A stretch of DNA of 64,000 bases from Pseudomonadota bacterium (GTDB taxonomy: Bacteria > Pseudomonadota > Gammaproteobacteria > Steroidobacterales > Woeseiaceae), in assembly GCA_022560695.1 (NCBI GenBank), contig JADFSP010000002.1, positions 62,001 to 126,000 of the forward strand. Direction: 5' to 3'. Shown here one piece after another: positions 9,931-18,807 of the stretch (position 1 is its first letter; each line of letters opens with the position of its first letter). The position numbers and the translations under genes are program-made. The notes beneath the pieces are model-generated. The model saw only the letters and a program-made list of their open reading frames with translations. It was not told where the DNA came from and made no database searches.

Positions 9931-11214
9931 TTATTCTGTATCTTCGATCGCTGATTCAGCCTCGGATGCGGTTACGGTTATCGAATTGAACCGGTCCGTG
10001 GCCAGCAGTGTTTTGCCGCTGTAGTAACGAACCTCAGCGGGCAAGCGGTAACCTTGTACGTCATCGAAAGCGCCGAACTCTACAACCAGAGACTCCTGAC
10101 CGTCCGCGTCGATCAATGCTTGCCGAAACACATCACCCGTGTGGCTATCGACGTAGATGTGCCACGTTCGCCCATTCGCGAGTTCGGCCTCGATGATCCA
10201 CGGCAGGCGGTCGTCCAATTTCTGCATGCCGAGCCGCCGCAGTTTGTTGCCCTTATCCTTCCACTGTGTCATCCAGCCATCGAAGTCATAGGACGCCAGG
10301 AATTCGTCCATAAACTCGCTGGGCAAGCTCATCAACGAACCGTCGGCCTGGACCTTCTCACCTTCCCTGCTGACGGTGCCGGACGAGCGCCCATCGGCAG
10401 TCGTTCGCCGGTAGTGGTGGGGTCTCGATGTATCGATTGTCAGTGCATAGGTCTGGTCGCCAACCTGCGTTTCTCCCTGATACCGAATCGAGACGATGGT
10501 CTTCAGTTTGCGATACCCGCCGCGGCTGCGGTGGTGCTGGCGCAATATGAAGCTGGTGGGCTGCGCGACCTTGAGAAGTCCCACTTCGCTTTCGCTCGCG
10601 ACAGCGAAACCTGTCGATTCTGCCGCCGGCGGCAATAGCGACAGCCTTTCGGTCACGGCCGCCGCGAATTCCTCGGCATCGAGCTTCTGGTCTTTGGGCA
10701 GGCTTGGGAGTTGATGCTGCCAGAATGCCGGCGGCGGCGGGACACTTGCCTCTTCCCATTGCGCCCCAGGCTCGTAGATCATCCAGACGTCCCACGCATA
10801 CATCGGGATACCCAGCGTCTTCTGAAATTCGAGCCCGCTGTTACCCGAGCCGTCCCAGTAATGACTGACTCGCGGCCCCGGCAATAGCGACACAGCCGCC
10901 CTGGCATGTTCCTCGTTCGCGCCCAGCGCCGGAACGTACAGCACCATCGTATGAATTCGCGGGTCATCCTGTTTGGACGCAACGATTGACCGATTCAGAT
11001 CATCCATTCCGCGCAGGCAGATTCCGCACGATGGTCCGCTGATGAACACGAGCCGCAGCTTGTCGGACATGGCATTGAAGTCCTCCTTGAACTGCGTCAG
11101 TTCCTCGTCAAGGGAGACGTAGCTCGACCGCACCACGGGCGCCGGTACGTCGGGCGTGCACGCGGCGACGAGTACACACATGGCGGCAACCGAACGTAGC
11201 GAAATCATTTTCAT
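9931..11214 (-). CDS. Lipoprotein with thioredoxin-like and LolA-like parts
   Basis: 427-residue predicted lipoprotein: signal MKMISLRSVAAMCVLVAAC with lipobox V-A-A-C, Cys19 lipidated. Residues about 50-190 look like a thioredoxin-fold domain with a CxxC at Cys63-Cys66 (GPSCGIC). The C-terminal 200 residues look beta-rich and resemble LolA/LppX-type lipoprotein-carrier folds (WHIYVDSHTGDVFRQ, then GYRLPAEVRYYSGKTLL); that assignment is by pattern only. The ATG at 11214 overlaps the stop of the upstream MerT-like gene by 4 nt (ATGA), so the two are translationally coupled. A longer start in front would overlap that gene and hide the signal peptide. Role may be thiol or metal handling at the envelope; unproven. 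Confidence 0.65.
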   Translation of the reverse strand: MKMISLRSVAAMCVLVAACTPDVPAPVVRSSYVSLDEELTQFKEDFNAMSDKLRLVFISGPSCGICLRGMDDLNRSIVASKQDDPRIHTMVLYVPALGANEEHARAAVSLLPGPRVSHYWDGSGNSGLEFQKTLGIPMYAWDVWMIYEPGAQWEEASVPPPPAFWQHQLPSLPKDQKLDAEEFAAAVTERLSLLPPAAESTGFAVASESEVGLLKVAQPTSFILRQHHRSRGGYRKLKTIVSIRYQGETQVGDQTYALTIDTSRPHHYRRTTADGRSSGTVSREGEKVQADGSLMSLPSEFMDEFLASYDFDGWMTQWKDKGNKLRRLGMQKLDDRLPWIIEAELANGRTWHIYVDSHTGDVFRQALIDADGQESLVVEFGAFDDVQGYRLPAEVRYYSGKTLLATDRFNSITVTASEAESAIEDTE

Positions 11215-11591
11215 TGGCGCAGCGCCTCCGGAGTGGGATCGACCAACAACCACTGCAATTGCTCGGCGAAAAAAGCGAGGACGACAAGCGACAGGGCAAA
11301 CCAGAGGGCCCCCTGCAACCACAATGACGGCCGCGCCGGACAAAGACCCGCATCACACAGTTTCTTTCTGGGTGGGCCGTACACGCGCCAGAACGCCCAG
11401 GCGAGCATGGTCACGGCCGCCGCCAGGATATACGGTCGCGCGGGCTGCCAACGCGCCATCGCGATCGAACCAGACACGCCGAACAGAGCAACGGCCCAGG
11501 GACCGATGCAGCACAGCCCGATGAACGATGCAATCGCACTGATTCCGATTGCGCCACCGGACGTTGCCGCGAGTCTCCTGTCTTCGTGCAT
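11211..11591 (-). CDS. MerT-like membrane protein
   Basis: 126-residue inner-membrane protein resembling mercuric ion transporter MerT. Matches to the MerT pattern: a Cys-Cys pair in the first membrane helix followed by Gly-Pro (GLCCIGP, Cys27-Cys28), LFGVSGS after it, ARPYIL at the second helix, WRVYGPP at its end, and a cytoplasmic Cys pair (Cys79 and Cys84 in KLCDAGLC); a third helix lies near the C-terminus. In MerT these Cys pairs hand Hg(II) across the membrane. No merP or merA is nearby; instead the coupled gene encodes a CxxC lipoprotein. GGAGG at 11596-11600 precedes ATG 11591 by only 4 nt; ATG 11609 is an alternative start. The metal carried is uncertain. Confidence 0.65.
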   Translation of the reverse strand: MHEDRRLAATSGGAIGISAIASFIGLCCIGPWAVALFGVSGSIAMARWQPARPYILAAAVTMLAWAFWRVYGPPRKKLCDAGLCPARPSLWLQGALWFALSLVVLAFFAEQLQWLLVDPTPEALRQ

Positions 11592-11678
11592 ATATCCTCC
11601 GATCAACATTCAGCGCCAAGCTGAATCGGCGGGCACCTGGTCGTGCCGTATGAGCAAAAAACGCAGCGTCAAGACACG

Positions 11679-11741
11679 ATGCGAATCGGCAAGCTTGCGG
11701 TGCTCTGCAACTGTCCTGTCATCGACGACCTGATCAGTTGA
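11679..11741 (+). pseudogene. Possible merR-family remnant (N-terminus only)
   Basis: A 20-codon reading frame, MRIGKLAVLCNCPVIDD followed shortly by TGA, divergent from the MerT-like gene. It matches the opening of MerR-family regulators (pattern MxIGxLAxxxxCPVxTIRYYE) up to the CPV, then diverges and stops. I find no continuation in other frames. Read as the stub of a divergent merR that was lost; a 17-residue match could also be chance. The rest of 11592-11824 shows no gene. Confidence 0.35.
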
Positions 11742-11824
11742 AACGCGACGGTACCGACTCTGATCGTCATTCCGGTTCCGCGTTCGATTTTTTTCGATTT
11801 CTCGTTCGCGACAAGAGCAGCCGT

Positions 11825-12775
11825 TTACTGCGTGAGAAACGGTAATTCCTCTTCGGCGATACGCAACAATTCTGCAATGATCTCGGTGCGACCAGGCTGG
11901 ACGTGCCGGCCCTCGGTCCAGCGCAAGCGCTTGGGGTCGTGCGCCGCGTCGAACAGTACTTCTGTCTGACCGGGTGGGGCGCGTTCGTCGTGACGCGCAC
12001 CGATGATCAGCACAGGGCGCGGCGAGACGGCGGCAATGTTTTTACCGGTGTCGAAAAGCGGGCCATACGCGAGCCAGTTCAGCACGGTTGCCAGGGGATA
12101 GTGCAGAAATTCGGCATCGATCCGCCGTGCGACCTGTACCTGAAACCACAGGCGATTATCGGCGGCGCCATGGACGAGCATGACGCCGCTTATGCGTTCG
12201 TCGCGGGCGGCGGCAGCCGCGGCAAAAGGCACACCGAGACTGGCGCCGATGACGACCATTTTGTTCCGGTCAGCCCAGTCCTGTTCGACCAGCCAGTCGA
12301 AAATCAGCGATATGGCGGGAGTCGTGTCAAGAAATGCCTGCCGGGCCAGCGGGATGGTTCTGGCGATGGTCATCACGCCCCTGGCTTTCTCGGGCCCGTC
12401 GTACGGATAGTCAACGCCGACAACAGCACGGTCGCCAACGTCACCGAACAGGTCCACGGCATCGCTTCCGGTGCGGTGCCCGCCAAGTATCACCAACACC
12501 GGCAGGGGAGTATCGACGACCACATTGCGTATGACTCGAAAAGACACTCGCAGGCCGGAATCGGATAGCAGCGATACCGATTCCGATAGTTGTCCGTACA
12601 CGGTGGTTGACCGCTCAGCGACTACGCTCTCGATCCGACCTTGCCGCTCAGTGAACCATTCGTCTCTCGGCAGACTGGATTCCCAACGTAGCCAGGTGAG
12701 TGACAGCGTCATGGCCAGTACGGCGGCCAGCACCAGGTAGATGAGTACTGAACGTAATCTTGCGATGCGCTTCAT
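11825..12775 (-). CDS. Alpha/beta hydrolase, membrane-anchored or exported
   Basis: 316-residue protein with an N-terminal hydrophobic segment (LIYLVLAAVLAMTLSLTW) acting as anchor or uncleaved signal, then an alpha/beta-hydrolase fold: PVLVILGGHRTGSD for the oxyanion strand-loop, nucleophile elbow VIGASLGVPFA (G-A-S-L-G), acid region PVLIIGARHDERAP and likely catalytic His in EGRHVQPG. Looks like esterase or dipeptidyl-peptidase-type hydrolases; substrate not deducible. ATG 12775 preferred over GTG 12790. It follows the oxidoreductase gene on the same strand by about 20 bp, so the two probably form a short operon. Confidence 0.75.
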   Translation of the reverse strand: MKRIARLRSVLIYLVLAAVLAMTLSLTWLRWESSLPRDEWFTERQGRIESVVAERSTTVYGQLSESVSLLSDSGLRVSFRVIRNVVVDTPLPVLVILGGHRTGSDAVDLFGDVGDRAVVGVDYPYDGPEKARGVMTIARTIPLARQAFLDTTPAISLIFDWLVEQDWADRNKMVVIGASLGVPFAAAAAARDERISGVMLVHGAADNRLWFQVQVARRIDAEFLHYPLATVLNWLAYGPLFDTGKNIAAVSPRPVLIIGARHDERAPPGQTEVLFDAAHDPKRLRWTEGRHVQPGRTEIIAELLRIAEEELPFLTQ

Positions 12776-12796
12776 CTGACGCCCCGGCACCCCTGA

Positions 12797-13783
12797 TCAA
12801 TCGATCGCCAGGATGACCGCGCCGCGCACCGCGCCCTGTTCGATAATCTCGTTTCCCCTGACAATGTCATCGAGTGGAATTGTGTGCGCGATGCGATGCT
12901 GCATCCAACCGTCGGTCAGCGCGGCAGCAATGTCGTCGACCGCTTGTGCCTTGGTCGACTCCGGCATCGCATAGACGATGACGAAGCGAACGGTGAGATC
13001 CTTGTACATCATCCGAAAAAACGGCAGCCTGGGTTCCGGGTCTTGCGCAGATGCGTACGTTGCGATCGCGCCGCCGATGCGTAACACCTCGACGGAGGTC
13101 AGCAGGTTCGCACCGAAATCGACGTCGATGACGCGGTCGATGAGCTTGCCATCATTGGCGTCGAGAACGGCTTCGGCAAGATTATTGTCGCGGTGATTGA
13201 CGACCTGGCTGGCACCCGCGCTTTTGCACGTGGCCGCATCGTCGGGATTGCTCGCAGTCGCAATGACGTTGGCGCCGTTGCGGCCGGCCCATTGCACAGC
13301 GTAATAACCGACCCTGCCGGCGCCGCCCGTGACGAGCACCGTCAGGCCGCGGACGTCACCATCCGCGAAAACACATCGATGTGCGGTCATGACCGGAATG
13401 CCGAGACAAGCGCCGACATCGAAGCCTGTCTTGTCGGGAAGCGTTGGCGCACGCCTGCTGTCGATGGCCAGGTATTGGGCCGCAGTGCCGAATCTGCGTC
13501 CGTACTGTGCCTGGTATATCCAGACACGCTCGCCAGTCCGGGCCGCGTCTACGCCCTCACCGACGGCTTCGATAACACCGGCGCCATCGCTGTTGGGGAT
13601 GACGAACCCATCTCCGAGAAGATCCGGAAATGAGCCCGCACGTTTCTTCACATCCGATGGATTGATGCCGCTCGTGTGCAGCCGTACGAGTACCTCGCCT
13701 GCTCCCGGAGATGGCGCATCAAGTTCTCCGACCTGCAGCACCTCGGATGCTTTTCCAATCGCCTCGAACCACGCCGCACGCAT
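12797..13783 (-). CDS. Zinc-independent quinone oxidoreductase-like protein (MDR family)
   Basis: 328-residue medium-chain dehydrogenase/reductase. The GroES-like N-terminus has GAGEVLVRLHTSGINPSDVK, typical of NADPH:quinone reductases, and lacks the zinc ligands of alcohol dehydrogenases. The Rossmann part shows VLVTGGAGRVGYYAVQWA (NADPH-binding AxxGxxG-like) and ends EIIEQGAVRGAVILAID, a usual quinone-reductase C-terminus. Likely reduces quinones or alpha,beta-unsaturated carbonyls with NADPH in the cytoplasm. First gene of a probable pair with the downstream hydrolase. True substrate unknown. Confidence 0.85.
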   Translation of the reverse strand: MRAAWFEAIGKASEVLQVGELDAPSPGAGEVLVRLHTSGINPSDVKKRAGSFPDLLGDGFVIPNSDGAGVIEAVGEGVDAARTGERVWIYQAQYGRRFGTAAQYLAIDSRRAPTLPDKTGFDVGACLGIPVMTAHRCVFADGDVRGLTVLVTGGAGRVGYYAVQWAGRNGANVIATASNPDDAATCKSAGASQVVNHRDNNLAEAVLDANDGKLIDRVIDVDFGANLLTSVEVLRIGGAIATYASAQDPEPRLPFFRMMYKDLTVRFVIVYAMPESTKAQAVDDIAAALTDGWMQHRIAHTIPLDDIVRGNEIIEQGAVRGAVILAID

Positions 13784-14068
13784 GCGCGCTTTCTCCTTAG
13801 TTTTCTATGCGCAGCCATTCAAGCCTGCTTGACAGACCTTCCGTGTGGCTGTCGACCGAACTGACCTGTCCCGAAATCAGCACATTATCGCGGGAATCCG
13901 AGTATCCGGCCGGCAAATTTCTGTCCCGCGTTGAGATTGGTCACTCGAGCTGATTTTCGAGACGGGTAGCCCGCGCAAACCCGCTCCGGTATCTTTGCCG
14001 CATGATCAGGAATTCGGGCAGTCTACCATCACGCGCCCGCTGAAAATTCGAGACGATACGGCCGTGCG

Positions 14069-14620
14069 ATGAGCGAGAATTACAAAAGGCAAATACTGCG
14101 GCTGCCAAGAAAACACGCTGCGAAAATCCTCACGCCGCCCGATCCGGCGGACGGCGAGCGGCTTGCTCGCGAGCAATCGGTTCGAAACGCGATCATGGCG
14201 GGGCTCATCGTTATCGTCGTTTACAGTGCCGCCTGGGTGTTTCTGTCGACGACGATCCAGCGAATTTTTCCCTGGCTTACGGTCGTTCAGGGCGTGCTCA
14301 TTGGGCTCGCCGTGCGTCGTGCCGGTCGCGGGCTGGACTGGAGATTTCCGACCGTCGCTGCCGTGCTCGCCATGATCGGTGCACTGGCCGGCAGCATCGT
14401 CGTCGCCGCCGCATTCACGGCGAGTGAGTTCGATACCGGCACGATCACAATTCTGCGCGGTGTGACGGCGATGACGTGGCCCGTATTTTTCGATGAAGCC
14501 ATGACCCCGGCCGATGCCGTCTACGCGTTGTTTGCTGCCGCTGTTGCAGCGTTCTATGCCAATCGCCGTCTGACCAGGGCGCAGTACCTGGCGCTCAGGA
14601 CCTGGCAGCAGGAGCGATGA
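14069..14620 (+). CDS. Hypothetical integral membrane protein
   Basis: 183-residue protein with a basic N-terminus and four hydrophobic stretches: residues about 43-63 (AIMAGLIVIVVYSAAWVF), 70-85, 95-115 (AAVLAMIGALAGSIVVAAAF) and 150-165 (AVYALFAAAVAAFYA). No domain recognised. Stands alone, pointing at the HD-domain gene; REP-like repeats follow its stop codon directly. The 285 bp upstream (13784-14068) show no gene or clear promoter. Confidence 0.65.
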   Translation: MSENYKRQILRLPRKHAAKILTPPDPADGERLAREQSVRNAIMAGLIVIVVYSAAWVFLSTTIQRIFPWLTVVQGVLIGLAVRRAGRGLDWRFPTVAAVLAMIGALAGSIVVAAAFTASEFDTGTITILRGVTAMTWPVFFDEAMTPADAVYALFAAAVAAFYANRRLTRAQYLALRTWQQER

Positions 14621-14683
14621 ATCGCGGTCGCAGGAGGCCCTTTAGGGCCGATCGCGGTCGTAGGATGCCCTTCAGGGCCGATC
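14621..14683. repeat. Tandem REP-like repeat, two 30-bp units
   Basis: Two direct copies with exact 30-bp period: 14621-14650 and 14651-14680, plus ATC. Each starts ATCGCGGTCG and contains a degenerate palindrome GGCCCTTTAGGGCC or GCCCTTCAGGGC. The core resembles the arms of the repeat at 1259-1316. Lies between convergent genes, the usual REP location. Confidence 0.7.
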
Positions 14684-14696
14684 CCGGCTTCGAGAA

Positions 14697-15758
14697 TCAG
14701 ACCGGCATCAGCAAGCCGTTATCCGCAGCAATTTGCGTGCCCGTGAATGAACTGAGTTGACGTGCCACAAGCCGTTCCATGTCGGTAACCGCGTCAGCGA
14801 CGCCGACGAAATAAGGTGGATCGCGACGCAGGAGCGACCAGTCTGCCGATTCGATGATTCGAACCAGGTGCGTGACGTTGCTGCGAATTGCGTCAATGTA
14901 CGGATTCTTGCCGTCGAAGAGCACCTCGATATACCGATAGGCTCGATTGAACTTCAGATTCAGGCGCTCGCGCATCACGTGCTGGTAAAAAGTCGGCGTC
15001 TTGCGCAACAGGTCCTGACCGGACTCGTAGCGAACAATATATTCACCGGGCGATGAATTCTCGATGGCCACGCCACCGAGGACAAACTCTTTGTAAAGGC
15101 GATCCCGGCACTTCTCGAGATAGCACCGGTCCGCCATCTGTGCAATCAGGTCAGCGGTGCCAATCAGGTGTCCGCAGATAATATCGCGCGGATCGTCGAG
15201 TTCAATATTGTCGAGGTCCAGTTCGTAGCCCGTGAAATGCACGATCATGCTGCTGATCCCGACATCCTTCGCGAGACCGAGTTCCGGCAGATAGCGGCGC
15301 AGGAAATCGGCGCTGCGTGAGACATGCTGCAGCGTGAATTCGGCGCCGTTGTTAAAGTCGCGATCGCGGTCTTCGTGCCGGATATAACCGGAGTCGTGAA
15401 ACAGTGATGTAATAATCGCCATTTGTGCACGCCGGGCGCCGAGCCGGTCACCCGAGTCGACACTTTTTTCATAGCCAGCCACGAGGCGCGCGAGTGCAAG
15501 CGTCATATCGAGCGTATGCTGCATATCGTGATAGGTTGTGTCGCAACCCAGGTAGCCCGGGTAACGGCCCGTGAAGAGCCGCTCGAAATCATGGAAAGCA
15601 AGCCAAAGCTTGTCGAATGACGCGCCCGGAAAGGTTCCGGTGAACAGCTTTTGCACGGCGCCGCGAACCGATGCGGGGCTACTGACCTGCACGGTATTCG
15701 TTACGTCGTAGTCGTTGCGCCGATCCTGAGACACGATGCTGTTCTTGTTGTAGTTCAT
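14697..15758 (-). CDS. HD-domain protein (phosphodiesterase-like)
   Basis: 353-residue cytoplasmic protein with an HD-type metal site. Two conserved clusters are visible: TYHDMQH (His77, Asp78, His81) and LFHDSGYI (His121-Asp122), arranged as in cyclic-nucleotide phosphodiesterase-like HD domains (first H..H, then HD about 40 residues on). The rest is helical with a later DLIAQMADRCYLEK segment that may complete the site. Probably a metal-dependent phosphohydrolase; nucleotide substrate unknown. ATG 15758 chosen because longer readings add a Cys- and Pro-rich N-terminus without homology; no clear ribosome binding site. Monocistronic between REP-like repeats and xthA. Confidence 0.65.
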   Translation of the reverse strand: MNYNKNSIVSQDRRNDYDVTNTVQVSSPASVRGAVQKLFTGTFPGASFDKLWLAFHDFERLFTGRYPGYLGCDTTYHDMQHTLDMTLALARLVAGYEKSVDSGDRLGARRAQMAIITSLFHDSGYIRHEDRDRDFNNGAEFTLQHVSRSADFLRRYLPELGLAKDVGISSMIVHFTGYELDLDNIELDDPRDIICGHLIGTADLIAQMADRCYLEKCRDRLYKEFVLGGVAIENSSPGEYIVRYESGQDLLRKTPTFYQHVMRERLNLKFNRAYRYIEVLFDGKNPYIDAIRSNVTHLVRIIESADWSLLRRDPPYFVGVADAVTDMERLVARQLSSFTGTQIAADNGLLMPV

Positions 15759-15930
15759 CGTGGGCAATGCCACCGCCAGGTTGCCCCTGAGGTTAGTCAA
15801 GCCGGTCTCCCGGCACTGAGGTGGTTTCGCTGGCATGCGGCTGCATGGACAACAATCATACACGGTGGGCGGGCGGCACACAGAGCAAAAATGAACAATA
15901 TGTCATATTGCACAGGGTCGGCACGCTAAC

Positions 15931-16698
15931 TCACATATCAAACTCTGCGACAACCGGCGCATGATCTGAAGGTCGATCCCAACGCCTTGGCTCTTTGTCG
16001 ACATAGCTTGCAGTGCAGGCGCGCGCCATGGAATCGCTGCTTAAAATCAGGTCTATGCGTAGCCCCGCATTGCGCCGAAAGCCGGCCGCGCGGTAGTCCC
16101 ACCAGCTGAAGCTTTTCCCGGGTTGCTCGAATTTGCGAAATACGTCCGTCAATCCGAGGCTTAGCAGCGCCTGCAGCGCTGCTCGCTCGGGCGGACTGCA
16201 GAGTATCGCATCGCCCCATTTTTCGGGATCGTGAACATCCTCGTCGGCCGGGGCGATATTGAAATCGCCGAGGATGACGAGCTTGTCGTGCCGTTCAATT
16301 TCTCCCTCGATGAATTTGCGCAAGGCCGCGAGCCAGCCGAGCTTGTACTCATATTTCTCCGCGCCGACGGCCTGCCCGTTCGGTACGTACAGGTTGACGA
16401 TGCGAACATCGTCAACGGTCACGGCGAGAACGCGGCGCTGCGGATCCTCGAAGCCCGGGAAATCGGTCACGGGGTCGCCAGGCTGGCTCCGGCTAATGAC
16501 CGCCACGCCGTTATAGGTCTTTTGCCCGCTTGCGATCGATCGATAGCCGGCGTTGCTGAGCTCGTCCACGGGAAACGCATCGGTCACCTGCTTTATTTCC
16601 TGCAGGACCAACACGTCCGGCGAACTCGCCGACAACCACTCGAGCACATGCGGCAGGCGTACGTTGAGTGAATTGACGTTCCAGGTTGCAATTTTCAC
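15931..16698 (-). CDS. xthA: Exodeoxyribonuclease III
   Basis: 255-residue AP endonuclease / 3'-5' exonuclease of the EEP superfamily, acting in base excision repair. Key motifs: ATWNVNSL (Asn7), LQEIK (metal-binding Glu), NLYVPNG, GDFNIAP (Asp and Asn of the catalytic site), WWDYR and the terminal SDHAPVVAEF (Asp-His pair). Length close to other Xth proteins (about 255-268). Its GTG start at 16698 overlaps the prlC stop by 4 nt (GTGA), indicating translational coupling with the peptidase gene. Confidence 0.95.
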   Translation of the reverse strand: MKIATWNVNSLNVRLPHVLEWLSASSPDVLVLQEIKQVTDAFPVDELSNAGYRSIASGQKTYNGVAVISRSQPGDPVTDFPGFEDPQRRVLAVTVDDVRIVNLYVPNGQAVGAEKYEYKLGWLAALRKFIEGEIERHDKLVILGDFNIAPADEDVHDPEKWGDAILCSPPERAALQALLSLGLTDVFRKFEQPGKSFSWWDYRAAGFRRNAGLRIDLILSSDSMARACTASYVDKEPRRWDRPSDHAPVVAEFDM

Positions 16699-18716
16699 CG
16701 AACGGCGATTCCGCTTTGGCGCAGCAGTGCATCGACGCTTGGCTTGCGCCCGCGAAATGCCACGTAGGCATCCATGAAGTCGCGGCTACCGCCGATTTCG
16801 AGGATTTCGCGGCGGAATCGCGTTGCGGTGTCGCGATCGAAGATGCCGGCTTCGGCGAACGCATCGAACGCATCCGCGGCCAGGACCTCTGCCCACTTGT
16901 AGCTGTAATAACCGGCGGCATAGCCACCTGCGAAGATGTGCGAAAAACCATGTGGCATGCGGTTGTAATAGGGGTGTTGAATTAGCGCCACCTCATCGCG
17001 AACTTCCGTCAGCATATCGAGTACGGCTGAGCTGTCGTTCGCGTCGTATTCAGCATGCAGGCGCAGATCGTAAAGTCCGAATTCAATCTGCCGAATCATC
17101 GCGAGGGCGGAACCGGCATGCCGGCTGCTTTCAAGTTTTGCGAAAAGCTCAGGTGGCAGCGACTCCCCGGTCTCCGCGTGGGACGAACATTGCTCGAGAA
17201 CTTCCTGACTCCAGGCGAAATTCTCCATGAACTGACTCGGCAGTTCGACGGCATCCCACGGCACACCATTGATTCCGGCGATGCTGGGGTAGTCGATTCG
17301 CGTCAACAGGTGATGCAGCATATGGCCGAACTCGTGAAACAGCGTCACGACATCGTCGTGTGTCAACAGCGACCGGTGGTTGTTGTCGGGCGGCGCGAAA
17401 TTGCACACAAGATAACCGACCGGTAGCGTCGGCTGGCCGTTCAGGTTCTTGCGGTTGACGCAACCATCGACCCACGCGCCGGTGCGCTTGCCACTGCGGG
17501 CGAACAGATCGGCATAGAAACTGCCGATGGCTTGTCCCTCATGGTCGCAGACCGTGTAATACCGGACATCATCGTGCCAGGCCTGGATGCTGGGGTTGGA
17601 CTCCATCGTAACGCCATACAATGTGCCGGCAAGATCAAATAGTCCCTTTACTACGCTGGTTACCGGGAAGTACTGTCGCAACACGTCATTTGACAGGGAA
17701 TATTTCTCTTGCTTGAATTTTTCCAGCCAATAGGAAATATCCCATGGTTCGATGGCCATGCCGGCAAATTCGCGGAGTTCGGCAAGCTCTTTTTGAGCGG
17801 CAGCTCGCGAGTGTGCGGCCAGCGCGAGCAGAAAACCGGTGACTTGTTTCGTTGAATCAGCCATCTTCGTGGCCAGCGAGTATTCGGCGAAATTATTGAA
17901 GCTAACGAGCTTGGCGGCCTCGTGGCGCAAGGCCAGGATGGCGTCGATATTTTCGCTGTTGTCCCAACTTGTGTCGGCAGCCTGCTCCGACGCTCGCGTC
18001 ACCCAGGCGTGATACAGCGTTTCTCTGAGGCTGCGGTTCCCGGCATGGGTCATCACGTCGTGATACGTCGGATAATCGAGCGTCAGCAGCCAGCCATCAC
18101 GATCACGTTTGCGGGCTTCGGCGGCAGCTCGGGCCAGCGCTTGTCGCGGCAGGCCGTCGAGCTCGTGCTGGTCGCTGACATGCAGGCTCCAGGCATCCGA
18201 CGAATCCTGCACATTGTGTTCGAAGTTGGCTTGGGTCGCGGCAAGCTTGCGCATGATTTCCCGGAAGCGAGCCTTGTCCGATTCCGGCAAGTCAACCCCG
18301 GCGAGGCGAAAATCACGCAGCGCCAGGGCGACCGTGCTGCGCTTGGCGTCGCTGGCATCGGCGGGCAAGCGTTCGTCTACTTTGGCGTAGGCCTGTTGCA
18401 GTCGGGCATTCTGTGATAATTCGGTGCCGTACTCGGTCAGTAGCGGCAAGGCCTCGTTGTAAGCATCGCGCCACGCGCGCGAGCCGAGCACGCCTTGCAG
18501 ATGACTGACCGGTGACCAGACCCGTGACAGCTCGTGTTCCATCTCTTCAAGTGGCGTGACGAGCGAATCGAAATCGGGATCCGGTGTGTTGGCGAGCAGT
18601 TCGTCCAGTTTGCGCCGTTGCTCCGCGATAAGTTGGGTGAGCGCCGGTACAACGTGCTCGGGTGATATGTCGGCAAAGCGAGGCAGCGACGAAGTGTCCA
18701 GCAAAGGGTTAGTCAT
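16695..18716 (-). CDS. prlC: Oligopeptidase A (M3 metallopeptidase)
   Basis: 673-residue cytoplasmic zinc peptidase that degrades signal peptides and small peptides. The zinc site HEFGH is in LFHEFGHMLHHLL, about two thirds along, followed by the usual ELPSQFMENFAW with a downstream Glu. Starts MTNPLLDTSSLPRF at ATG 18716, matching E. coli OpdA (680 residues); a longer reading to 18956 would run into the divergent gor gene. Coupled to xthA downstream. Divergent from gor, with a 91-bp shared upstream region. Confidence 0.95.
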   Translation of the reverse strand: MTNPLLDTSSLPRFADISPEHVVPALTQLIAEQRRKLDELLANTPDPDFDSLVTPLEEMEHELSRVWSPVSHLQGVLGSRAWRDAYNEALPLLTEYGTELSQNARLQQAYAKVDERLPADASDAKRSTVALALRDFRLAGVDLPESDKARFREIMRKLAATQANFEHNVQDSSDAWSLHVSDQHELDGLPRQALARAAAEARKRDRDGWLLTLDYPTYHDVMTHAGNRSLRETLYHAWVTRASEQAADTSWDNSENIDAILALRHEAAKLVSFNNFAEYSLATKMADSTKQVTGFLLALAAHSRAAAQKELAELREFAGMAIEPWDISYWLEKFKQEKYSLSNDVLRQYFPVTSVVKGLFDLAGTLYGVTMESNPSIQAWHDDVRYYTVCDHEGQAIGSFYADLFARSGKRTGAWVDGCVNRKNLNGQPTLPVGYLVCNFAPPDNNHRSLLTHDDVVTLFHEFGHMLHHLLTRIDYPSIAGINGVPWDAVELPSQFMENFAWSQEVLEQCSSHAETGESLPPELFAKLESSRHAGSALAMIRQIEFGLYDLRLHAEYDANDSSAVLDMLTEVRDEVALIQHPYYNRMPHGFSHIFAGGYAAGYYSYKWAEVLAADAFDAFAEAGIFDRDTATRFRREILEIGGSRDFMDAYVAFRGRKPSVDALLRQSGIAVR

Positions 18717-18807
18717 CAACGTGGCTGATATCCTTTTCAGGCGCAGCATGTTAACACAGGCGGAAAATACCTCCGGAAGTACGGATCCTTGATCAGGGAG
18801 CGGAATA

